Source: Trifolium pratense (taxonomy: Eukaryota; Streptophyta; Magnoliopsida; Fabales; Fabaceae). From it: 64,000 nucleotides of DNA. Under the pieces are notes generated by a model. It had not been told where the DNA came from. It did not search any database and saw only the letters and a program-made list of their open reading frames with translations. Where the stretch lies: the NCBI RefSeq assembly GCF_020283565.1, contig NC_060061.1, positions 39,841,362 through 39,905,361 of the forward strand. Reading direction: 5' to 3'. Positions within the stretch are counted from its first letter, which is position 1; each line of letters begins with the position of its first letter. This document shows, piece by piece, positions 46,727 through 58,100 of this stretch. A program made the position numbers and the translations under genes.

Positions 46727-47485
46727 TATCCTCATTGCATTTTTTATCTCCCCCTTATGGCCATCTAAGTCAAGTAACCTCAACGATGGGATATAATCAG
46801 ATACAGAGAAAGCAAAAACATAGTTAAGCAATATGAAAACAGCATCAACATGTTCAACTTCCTCAACACCAGGCCCTCCATCCTTCATACCTTTTCCAAA
46901 GTACCTTCTATTAAAAAAAGATTTCCTATACACATTGCCACAATAATGTTGAGTAGCAATCCTAACATTCACAAGGCCGCCATTATTACATTTGTTGTAC
47001 ACGTAAAACATAAGATTATCTGCTTCTTCGTTTCTTTTGTTTTGAAGCCATTGATGTCTGCGTGGAGAGAACAAATCTTTAGCAATAATTTTCTTCATCT
47101 TTTTCCATTGTTCGCCATAGGGTGCAAAAACTGAGGTCATGTAGCCATTGGAGATAATATCACTGACCACACTTATCGGTCTTGATGCAAAATCCGCATC
47201 ATGTTTTCTCAAGAATTCACGGGCAATGGCGGGACAAGTAACAGGAATAACATTGACATTTCCTAGGCGGATACATGCTATTTCGGTGTTAAACTCTTCC
47301 ATAATTTTATGTATCCACCTAGTTGTAGGTTTGTTTGCGAGCATTTCAGGGAGATTACCAACTATAGGCCATGGTTTGGGACCTGGTGGAAGTTTAGGTT
47401 TGTTAGGGTTCTTGTATCTTATGGTTTTGATTACCATTGAACCAATAAATATAACAAGGAAACAAAAACAAGTAATGTAACTCAT
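46727..47485 (-). pseudogene. CYP79: CYP79 orphan 5' exon fragment (duplicate of copy 2 start)
   Basis: Duplicate of 28246-29004: ATG, membrane anchor, PPGPKPWP hinge and about 253 codons of exon 1, then the Sirevirus LTR. The second half of exon 1 and all of exon 2 are not present in this unit, unlike copy 2 where they lie beyond the retroelement. The frame runs on into the LTR (to 46328, 385 codons). The promoter, including TATAAATAG at 47581-47589, is intact, so a truncated transcript is possible but no heme site can be encoded. Confidence 0.9.
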
Positions 47486-50400
47486 TGTTTAGTTGGATTT
47501 TAAAACAAAAACAATAAGCAAGGTTCAAAAGAATAATATCTTTAAGTGGTTGGGCATGGTCACTTAACAAGTTCGGGGTCCTATTTATAATAAATAATAA
47601 ACCTCCGATTTACTTTCTCAAGTTTCAATTTCTATTTATTTATTTATTTTGATAATAAATTTCTATTTAGTTTTTAAAATATAAGAAAATATATATTATA
47701 TACAATTTATATGAACATAAGTACCTTTTAACATAATTGTCAATTTGTCCATTAGTTTTTATTGTTATACATTGAGAAAAATATTTAAGAATTACGTTTA
47801 AAATTTTAGCAATTACTGATTAATTATTTATATTTTAAAAAATAAGTAAAAACGATAGTCATATTTAGCACACTTTACTCATTTATTGCAAAATGTTCCG
47901 TTTATAAGGCTCCCTCCATGTATATGGCACCAAAGCGGTAATGTGGTTGATTTCATATTGCCCTCAATGTAATATATGTGATGTAATATGCCAACAAATT
48001 AAATCATCAACAAATATAATATGTTCTGTTCTTGTATCTTATAGTTCTTATGGTTTTATAAATCAAATATATGCAAAATAAATTTTATACCAAGCATTTA
48101 AGCTGTATATTATGTTTTATTATTTTTTTTTCATTCTGATAGCTTAATGTGTCATTTAAGGTATTTTAAGTCATGTAGTTACATTTTTTATGATCATCTA
48201 TATTTAAGGTGACCTTTTAAGTCGGCCAGCCCTAGTTTTCTCTATTGAGAAATTTTTTTTTTTTTTTGAAGTATTCATTTTCACCGAAGATGAGTGGATT
48301 TAGGTCATTTTTGTCTAGAATCACCCTTCTACTTCTATTTTTTCTTCTTTAACTATAAATAATTGCTCTTTACATTGATCAAGATTTTCCATTTGCATTT
48401 TTTCGTGATTTCATCGTATGAATGAGGCATTGTGTTGTTGGTCGTCTTGCACAGTGCATCTCAGATCTATTTAACAAGTTTTTGAAAGGATTGCATTACT
48501 TCATAGCGTCTAATATGGACTTATTTAAAAATAGACTTTACTTTTTTTTTTTTTAGTAAATTATAATGATTAAATTATTATATTTATTCATGATGTTTTC
48601 ATCGGTGAACTAGATTTTCTCAATACACAAAAGTTTGGGTCAATTGGTTTTTCTTTTTTGTCAAATAGTCTAATGGTTAGAAATTTCATCTTAAAAGTGA
48701 ATAAGTGGAGTGTCCATGATTCGAACTCCAACTCTTGCACATATAGTGCGATGTCACTACCAGTTAATTATTCATTCTCTATTTTTTATTAATATAAAAT
48801 TGATATTTTAGAGTTTTTTCTCCATTTTTTCAAAGTTAAATATTATCTGATATGTACAATTCAACGGTCTAGATGCATAGATTATTTCCTTAAGTATTTT
48901 TCCAAGGAAGCGGATGCTTATAAAAGGCCAAGATACTTGATACAATACGGACAACGATACGAGAACATTTTAAAATGTAAGATATTATACGGCCAAGATA
49001 TTTCGGTAAAAAATTTAAATTTGAAATTAAATATATAAACTAAACGTTATATATTTGCAGGACTAAAATTAAAAAAAAAAAAAATTTGTACAAGAATTAA
49101 AATAAAAAATCTTCATATTTGCATGTCCCATTTTCATATTTAAACCAAAATAAATATTCACATTACTAAAAAAGTTACAAATCATGCGAATTACATAAAG
49201 AATGAGAAAGAGGAAAAATATAAGATGTTATTAAAATTGACACGTTTGATCAAAAAGAATAAACTAACACGTTTTTTTTAGTTAATACAATAAGTATATG
49301 TGTGGTAAAATTATTCTGGTACCTCCTTAATTTAATTTCAAGTAAAAATTTGGTTATTTATCTTTATTAGGTTATTTTTGTTCTTTTTGATCTTTTATTC
49401 ATGTTTGTATATGCAATTTCTTAAGTTTTAAATCAATGATTTTTTAGGCATAATATATATTTATGATTGAAAATGTATAGAGAAAAAAATTATAAATTTG
49501 AAACTTGAAATCTAAATCTGAACATAAAAAAATAATTAAAATGTTTTAAACAAAAAAAAGGAATAAAACGTTATATGAAATTAATTTAATAGAATACGTG
49601 TGTAATTTTGTGGATGTTAAGTCAAATTGAAAGAAATCGATGGCTTTACAAATTGTGGTCAGAAGGCCTTTTAAAAAAAATTGTGGTCACAATAAGTCCT
49701 TTGAAAGTTTTGTTTAATGCTTATGATAAAAAAAAATTGTGGTCACAAGTTCTTTGAAATTTTTGTTAAACCCCACTATGATACGTACTGTCGAATTATG
49801 AGAATGAGAAAGGGGGGAAAATTGGTGTAATTTTTTTTTTGGTACATAAAATTGGTGTAATTAAAATACGGGATAAATAATTTTTTTATCTTTTGAATAT
49901 ATTCGACTTTTATTTTTAGTTTTATTAATAAGTCTCACATAAAATGTGTGTTGGTCTGATCAAAAGTTGATAATTTAGAGGTGGGTCTGGTTATACTGCA
50001 TAAGCCAAACATATGGACCGTACATAAGCTTGCTTCCTACACCCCAGCCATTTGCTTCCTACACCCAAGTCCCCGACATAATTGCTTCGTACACCCAACC
50101 CATTTCATCATACACCCCCTCAATATAATTGCTTCGTACATTCCAGCTTATTTCGTCATACACCCCCCAACATAATTGCTTCGTACACCCCAGCCCATTT
50201 CGTCATACAACATCACGAGAATTATCATTCATCGCCAAGTTCGAGATTAGTGATTAAAAATGATTTCTTAATAGTATATCAATTCTTAATATTAATAATT
50301 TCATTGTTCTTTTATTTTATTAGAAACTATTACAATTGTTTTGGTTTCACATACAAGACTATCAAAATCATTAAACCATAATTATTTTGGTTTCAAAGTG

Positions 50401-50749
50401 ATTTTGAAAAAGCTAGACAAAGGCAGAAATTCATTTTACAACGGAAGAAACAAAACCATTAGACAATTATTTTGGTTTCACATAGAAGACTATCAAAACC
50501 ATTAAACCATATTTATGGTTTCAGTAATAATCATTATTTAAAATGATTTAACAATAATAATGATTTGAGTGTTTGGTGGCTTGCTTAATTATCATATCTT
50601 GCCTAGCCATAATCGTCTGTTAGTTTAATTTTTGCAAGAACGGATTTTTAGAATTTTTTTGATTTTTTTTCGAAATATTTACAAATTCCTAAATTACGCT
50701 AGTGACTTTGTAAACACAATCCCCGGCAACGACGCCAAAAACTTGACGG
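47486..50749. other. Second-copy backbone (SINE and tandem repeat), no gene
   Basis: Duplicate of 29005-32268. Holds the promoter of the orphan CYP79 fragment, the degenerate Au SINE (48658-48767) and the 45-bp tandem repeat (50027-50211). Confidence 0.8.
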
Positions 50750-53180
50750 TGGTTCTGCAAGTGCACAGAATCGCTACCAAGTAATAAAGTGATAAGTTTA
50801 TCGTTCTCCACTGGGATTGTGTCAAAGTTACTAGTTTTACTTAGGAATAATTTTGCATTCGCTTTGGTGTTTGAAAAATATTTTTGCAGGTAATAGTTGA
50901 CAGGAAATTAAAGTGCAGAAAGTAAATAACTGACAAATAAATGGTATGTATGTGACCACACATGGTGGTTAAGTGTGGTTGGATCCCTCCCTTACTCCTG
51001 CTTGATGGTTATTCCCTTGTTTCCCTCTATCAGGAATTAGACTATTGAAAATAGGTTCAGAAGCAATATCGTTCCCTATTTCTATTACAAACAGTTCATA
51101 GTCTAGTTAGTGGTTACCCTTACTCTATTTAAGTATCATCCCTCCATATTCCACTTTTTTGTTAAAAACGTTGGTATCATTACCTTAGTGGCTCCATGTG
51201 TCATAAGCCGTCACGTGTGCCTCTAACTAGTCCTAACTCTGCCTCAAGTAGAAATTATCGTGCTTTCTAATCCAATACTAAGAACTCAAATACTGAATTT
51301 AATGGTCTAATTTGTTGGAACAAAATTGGTTCTGAATCCCCAAGTTTTAAATCTATAAAGTTTTGATGATAACAATAAGTATTAAATGAACAATTGGTAG
51401 TACTAATTTTTCAAACTAGTGTGCAGGACCGTCATTAGTATCATCTAACAATTAAAGCTCTGAAAGTGTCAAACAAGTTCAGAAGCAGACTCAGATGCAA
51501 GGCCATTAGGTTCTAAATCATTCTGCCTCTGAAAGATAGTCATTCAGAAGCAACATGACTTCAGAAGATAACCATGAACTGTGTGCCTGAGAAGTCACTT
51601 TCATGTCAGCTTAATCAGAGAACGTTGGAACCAAGTTACAAGGACCTTACTCAAGATTAGTTTAAGTTATTCAAATGGACAAGCAAGCTGTTTAACCTTA
51701 TTCCACTCTTGTGTAGTTTAGAAGTCAAACTGTGAAAGTTTCTCTGTTTGGTATAAACATCTTTTGCCGTGACAAAGTAGAGAAACCTCACTACCACTTT
51801 GGTCTGCAAACGTTGCTTTCATCTTAGACTGCAAAGATAATGTTAGCTGGGCAATTTGATCCTTGTACAACGGTCACATTTCACTGGAGCGTCATCTTGG
51901 ACTATATATATTTATCTTAACTTCACCCTTGAAGATAAGATACGCACGCGCACGCTCATTGAACACTAAAACTGTCAATACAATCTCTCATCTTCTGAAC
52001 CTTGAATCTCATTTTTATTCAAAATACTTTGAAGTCTTTTAGTACTCATTGTATTTGCTATTAAGGTTCTTTTAAGAGTATTGTATTAACTCTAAATCTG
52101 ATATACTTTATTTGAGTTTGAGAAGTCTCTTGCTGAGTGCTTGAGCATTGTGTTGTGTGATTATAGTGAAATCTCTTGGAAGTGCAAGGGGACTTGACTA
52201 CTCTCGTTTTGTGAGAGGAACCAGTATAAATCTATTGTGTGCTTTCTCTCCCTCTGATCTCTGTTATTGTGTTTGCTTGTTTATCCGTTGCTATCTTAGT
52301 TAAGTTGAAAACTTAGAAAAAGTTTTAACTTATCTAAAACACAATTCAACCTCCCCTTCTTGTGTTTTCACACCTTCATAATTTTGGCCATAGCATACCG
52401 TCCTTCGTTCGGGATTACTAGCTTCGTTTTCTTAGATTTTATTCTAATGTGATCAATATTAAAATAAATATAAAACCTGATGATAAAAGAGTTTGCAATC
52501 AGAACACAATTGAATATATACCCAAATTGTACAAAATACAAAACCAAGCATTCGTAAAAGAGTTTTTCAACTCCACCTAACCTAGGAAAATTAAATTACA
52601 AAGACAGAAAGGAAAAGAACCTTGTTGGCCTTGGAGTTCCTTGACCTTCTTGCCTTCTCCTTAGAGTTCTCCTAACTCTAGAGTGAATATTGAATATTCT
52701 CAATATTTTTTGGAATGAATAATAGTGGAGAAAGAATGCTCTATTTATAGTTTTTCAGCTGAGTTTGGGCTTTTTCTGCGCGTCCATCGCACCTATCGTC
52801 GCCACGATGGCGTGTATTTTCGCCTCATCATGCCCACGATGGATCATATCGTGGTACGATGGAAGATTTTTTCAGGATTTTCTGCGTGCTTTTGATGTCA
52901 TCATCGTGCCACGATGACAAGTCATTGTGGTACGAGGGAAAAGATTTGTTGCGGATTTTCTTCAATTTAACCGCCTTCTCATCGCGCCACTCCAGAATTC
53001 ATCGTGGGTACGATGGTTGCGCTGCTTTATTATATTTTTGCCATTTTTTGCTGTCTTTTCCACTTTTCTTGCTTCTGGGTTAAGTAACTTCACTTTTTCA
53101 GGTATTTGCTTGCTTTTGGGTTTCAACTGCTATTAAAACTACCTAAATTACTACTGAAAACAATATATAATTGAGTGTCA
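50717..53180 (-). mobile_element. Ty3/gypsy LTR with primer site (duplicate)
   Basis: Duplicate of 32236-34699, with the nested solo copia LTR at 51313-52378 and its TAATT duplication, and the CACGATG cluster at 52786-53016. Confidence 0.65.
51313..52378 (+). mobile_element. Solo copia LTR (duplicate)
   Basis: Duplicate of 32832-33897, differing at 51447 and 51841. Confidence 0.8.
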
Positions 53181-53441
53181 TCAAGATAAAACTAAAAAGC
53201 TAAATGAGACGAAGAGAGTATTGAAAAATATATTGAAAATTAGTTTCAAATTTTAGAAATTAGTCATTATTTTTATTTTTTATATTTTAGAAAATAAGTA
53301 AAAAAGACAATTGATTAAAAAATAAAAGTAAAAAAGACAATCATATTTAGCATAATTTACTCATTTATTGCAAAACTCACAAGCAAGAGACATGTACCAA
53401 CCAAATATTATGTTTATCTCAAGCTGGAATGAAATATGGGT

Positions 53442-53445
<4 letters not shown>

Positions 53446-53534
<89 letters not shown>
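53446..53534. repeat. (TA)n microsatellite, long allele
   Basis: About 44 TA units where the first duplication copy has about 10, the largest difference between the two copies. Confidence 0.95.
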
Positions 53535-53535
<1 letters not shown>

Positions 53536-53548
53536 GGGTCCATCTTTT

Positions 53549-54549
53549 TGGTTACATGCATGAAGAGAAAAGGAAAAAGAAAGAAAAAAATAAATAACAG
53601 GAGAGACTACTCTCTAGTGAAAATTACACCATTAACATCTTTAAAGAGTGGCTTAGTCAAAGTTCTTGGAGGCGTTGAAATCATAAACAATGTAGTATTC
53701 GCAACACCCCCCATTTTAGCTAGAACAACTGCACACGAATTTCCTTCCCGAATGGTATGAGAGAGAACCACCTCCCAGTCACGAGTAATAAGCTGTCGAA
53801 TGCTCAAAATCAGTGGCGGATCCAGGAATTTTAGGTGGTGGGGGCTAGAAAATGGTGTCTATATTTTTTCCTGATAACAAACAACATGCATCATATATCA
53901 TCAACGTAAGACTCAATATCATTCAATCCAACAATCTGCCATGTTTAAACCTCTCTTAGCTCATTCACAATGACAAAAAAACAACAACACAGTTACAACG
54001 ATAAAAATAACTCGAAATACATAAAAGCTTAAATGAATTACAATTGTCCTTTACGAGACTTTATATTTTGAAAATGTTTGATAATTTTTTCAGTGTCAAC
54101 ATTATCAAATATGTCACTCTATGTAACTAAACAGTCATTCAACCACTCATCTCCACTACGATTCCATAATCCATTCTGAACTTTAACAATTGAAGGGAAG
54201 TAAAAAGAAGACTAGAAGAGGAAGAGACAAAAAATGGTTGGGAGATAAAGAGTGGCTAATTCCAAACTAATTCGTTTTGAACAAATGTATAAGAGAGAGT
54301 TTGTATGAAAATTTAAAAATTAGGGTAATAAAAAATTGGAAATTAAAAAAATAATTTTTTGTTGAATTGTTATAGTGGTTAATAGGTGTTATCATGGGGG
54401 ATAAACTAAAATATATTACTTTACTACTAGATTAATACTATTAAAGGTTTTTTTTTTTTTTTTTTTTTGGTGGGGGGCTTGAGCCCCCATGAGCATATGC
54501 ATGCATCCACCCCTGCTCAAAATCTCATTAGCAAAACGGTGATGAGGAG
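53549..54549 (-). mobile_element. LINE 3' end with hAT element 1 (duplicate, cut by gypsy)
   Basis: Duplicate of 35000-35989: RNase H end (REGNSCA) at 53807-53607, hAT element at 53811-54515 with CTCAAAAT duplications, then 26 bp of LINE up to the gypsy insertion. Confidence 0.8.
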
Positions 54550-55031
54550 TGGACTGGGCAATGGGTTTGAGAGAATATCCAGTAAGCCCAATTAGAGTAA
54601 AAAGAATGATAAGCCCAAATCAACTAAGTCCTAGAGCGTCCAATAGGCGATTAGAAGCTAAGGCGTGACTGGCAACCCTAAAGCAACGCCAAAAAGGGTG
54701 GATTCAGTGCTACTGTAAATATCTTCTCCTTCCTGGTATCAACCGCTAACTTAAGAAAGAAGAAATAAACTTCTAGTAACTGCCATAGCTTGGAGACCAA
54801 GGTTCTCATCCCTACTTTCACGCTGCACCACCGAAGAAGATGCTAAGGACCGGATTTATAGGAACCCTAGCTTGGAGAAGAAGACTTTAGTGGTCTATAA
54901 ATAGTTTCATATTTTCATCTATAAAGGGATCGAATTCTGACTTATTAAACTCCCAGGGTTGTTGGGATTGAACTGAGTGTAATCACACCATTTGATCAAT
55001 AATACAAACCCCCTTGTTTTTTACCAGAACA
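54550..55031 (+). repeat. 5' LTR of the Tat gypsy element
   Basis: Starts TGGACTGGGCAATGGG at the break in the duplication and ends ACCAGAACA just before the primer site; TG...CA ends, 482 bp. A TATAAATAG box at 54896-54904 is the likely promoter. Confidence 0.75.
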
Positions 55032-55034
55032 TTT

Positions 55035-55052
55035 TGGCGCCCACCGTGGGGC
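55035..55052 (+). promoter_or_regulatory. Primer-binding site of the Tat element
   Basis: TGGCGCCCACCGTGGGGC starts three bases after the LTR. This form is common to Tat-type plant gypsy elements; I do not assign the priming tRNA. Confidence 0.65.
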
Positions 55053-55115
55053 TGCGGTAAAATCATTTGATCCCAGCCTATCACAGCAACTAGACAAGAA
55101 ATCAAACATCTTCAC

Positions 55116-58100
55116 ATGGCTGGAGAGCATGGAAACAACGATAGCTCTAGCGTTAACACCCTGCAAGCCGCCGTCGTAGAGATACGGCGCTTACAAACTC
55201 AGATTGCGGCCATCGAAGCCGAAAGAACTAATGAGAAAGAGAAAGCGAAATTGATTTTGGAGGAGGAGGAGGGAGAGGGCGTCATGGACGTACAACCCTT
55301 AGCACAACACTTGTGGGATGCCCAAGTGGTGGAAACAATCAAGGTTCCTCACCTTCCTACCTTCGACGGAAAGACGGATCCAAGGGAGCACCTGATGGCA
55401 ATTGGGACACAAACCGCCATAATCAATGCTCCGGAACATCTAAAGTGTAAATTACTAGCCGGCACCTTCAAGGATGTCGCCCTGCGTTGGTACATGAACC
55501 TTCCAAGAAACTCAATTGAGAGTTATGCTGACTTTCATAAAAAATTTATTCACCAGTTCGCTGGATCGAAACACGTGAAAGTCACATCAACCAGTCTTTT
55601 CTCCATCCGCCAAAACCATGGCGAGTCATTGCGTAACTTCCTCGCCAGATTTAGCGAAGCCACCATCAAAGTCTCAAATCCAAATCAGGAGATGTTCGTG
55701 GCAGCCTTCCACAATGGGCTAAGAGCGGGACATTTCAATGAGTCCTTAGCCCAAAAGCCAGCCTCGTCAATGCAAGAGGTGAACAAAAGGGCGGAGTGTT
55801 ATATAAAGGGCGAAGAAAGTAACGCCGAGAAAAGGCAAAGAGACGTTAAGGAGAAGGAATACGTGGGCCGTGCCACTAGAGCGCCCGAACACCCACGACC
55901 AAAATCGGGAGGCCACCAAGGAGACCCATGGCAGAGGCATCATGGGAAACCCTACCGCCAACCACCCAGAAGAGAATTCAGGAATCATCCCGCCAATGAA
56001 GACCTCACGCCATTAAACGCCTCAAAGGTTTACGTCTTAAATGAGATTCTGGCCACTGGTTTGGCAAACCTCCCCCCAAGGAGAACCAGTAACATCCCCA
56101 TGGGACTGGACGATAACGCCTGGTGCGCATATCACAGGTGTAGAGGTCACTCCACAGAAAAATGCTTCCGCTTAAGAGATTTAATCGAAGAACTGATAAA
56201 AAGCGGACACCTTCGCAAATTCATTGACGACGCCGCCCAAGGGCGGGTTGTCGTGCCAAAAGTCCCCCGGCAGGAGCCACGAGACCCTCCTGGGCCAAAC
56301 AGAGAGCCTCCCAAGGGGAGAATCTCCGTGAATACAATAGCAGGAGGATTCTCAGGCGGGGGCGAATCAAGCTCAGCAAGGAAAAGGTATGTACGCCGAG
56401 CTATCTCGGAAATATACCTCGTAAGTCAGCCTCAGCCATTAGACGTACCAGATTTGGCATTCACGGCAAAGGATGGGTTGGAGGTAGCACCCCATGACGA
56501 TGATCCATTAGTGATACAAGTCCAAATTTTGAACTGTGATGTAAAAAGAGTACTGATAGATTCGGGGAGTTCAGCGGACATTATGTACTGGGAAGCTTTC
56601 AAGGCCATGCAATTAGCAGAAGAGCAATTGCAACCATACTCCGGAACCCTGGTTGGGTTCTCTGGCGAACAAGTGGACGTAATGGGTTACGCCTCCCTTC
56701 TTACCACGTTTGGAGAAGGCAGCAACGCCAAAACTATCAAGGTGCGATACCTGGTAGTTAAAACTCCTTTTACCTCCTATAATATTATTATAGGAAGGCC
56801 CGCCTTTAACACATTAGGGGCGGCCATGTCCACTCTATACCTAGCAATAAAATACCCCCTTGAGAATGGGGGAGTAGGAACAGTAAGGGGCGATCAGCTC
56901 CTCGCCAAGAAATGCTACGAGTCTAGCTTAAAGATACGACACCGAACTTCCAGCGCAAGCGGAAAAGTCGGAAGAAGACAAGCCGCAATCCCAGGCGGCA
57001 TAAACATCATAGAAAGCGCAGATATGGATCCGAGGGAGGAATTTCAAGATCGAAGGGTAAGCCCTATAGAAGACCTGGAGCAGGTTCAAATTGGCGATCA
57101 CCCTCACCAGACAACAAGCTTGGGAACAGCGTTGCCCAGCGAGGAGAGGGGACGAATCATCAAAATCTTGAAGGATAACGCTGATCTATTCGCATGGAAG
57201 CCTTCAGATATGCCAGGGATTGACGAAGGGGTGATAACACATAAACTTTCAATATCACCCAGCACAAAACCAGTCTCCCAAAGAAAGAGAAAGGTAGGAG
57301 AAGAAAGACGAGTCGCTATAGCGGAAGAAGTAGAGAAGCTAAAAGAGGCCGGATTCATCGAAGAAATAAAATACCCTTCATGGTTGGCAAACGTCGTCAT
57401 GGTGAAAAAGGCCAACGGAAAGTGGAGAATGTGCGTGGACTTCACAGATTTAAACAAGGCATGTCCCAAAGATCCATATCCTCTGCCCAACATTGACAGG
57501 TTAATTGATGGCGCCTCGGGGTGCAAGATGCTGAGTTTTATGGACGCCTACTCCGGATACAATCAAATAAAGATGAACCCCTCCGACGCCTGCCATACAG
57601 CCTTTATGTCGAATACCTGCAACTATTTTTACAACGTCATGCCTTTTGGATTGAAGAATGCGGGAGCAACATACCAAAGGTTGATGGACAGGGTTTTTGC
57701 TGAGCAAATAGGGAAGAATTTAGAGGTATATATCGACGACATGGTAGTAAAAACTTCCGAGGGAAGTCGCCATGATGATGATCTGTTGGACATCATGGGA
57801 TCAGTAAGAAAGTACAACATGAGACTAAACCCAGCGAAGTGTTCCTTTGGAGTACAAGCCGGAAAATTCTTAGGATTTATGCTCACCAGCAGAGGAATAG
57901 AGGCTAACCCCGAGAAATGCCAAGCCATCATAGACATGAGGAGCCCTACATCCGTGAAAGAAGTACAAACCTTGACAGGCAGAATAGCGGCACTATCCAG
58001 ATTTCTATCATGTGCGGGCGAAAAGGGTTTCCACTTTTTCGCATCCCTTAGGAAAAATGAGAGATTCTCCTGGACACCAGAATGTGAAGAAGCCTTCAAA

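Larger units (their letters stand above)
43420..54549. repeat. Tandem segmental duplication, second copy (incomplete in window)
   Basis: Equals 24939-35989 with about five substitutions seen (51447, 51841, 52926, 54388, 54390), a longer TA run (53446-53534) and a longer T run near 54,450. It breaks off at 54549 where the Tat gypsy element starts; the base order up to AGGAG still matches copy 1. Confidence 0.95.
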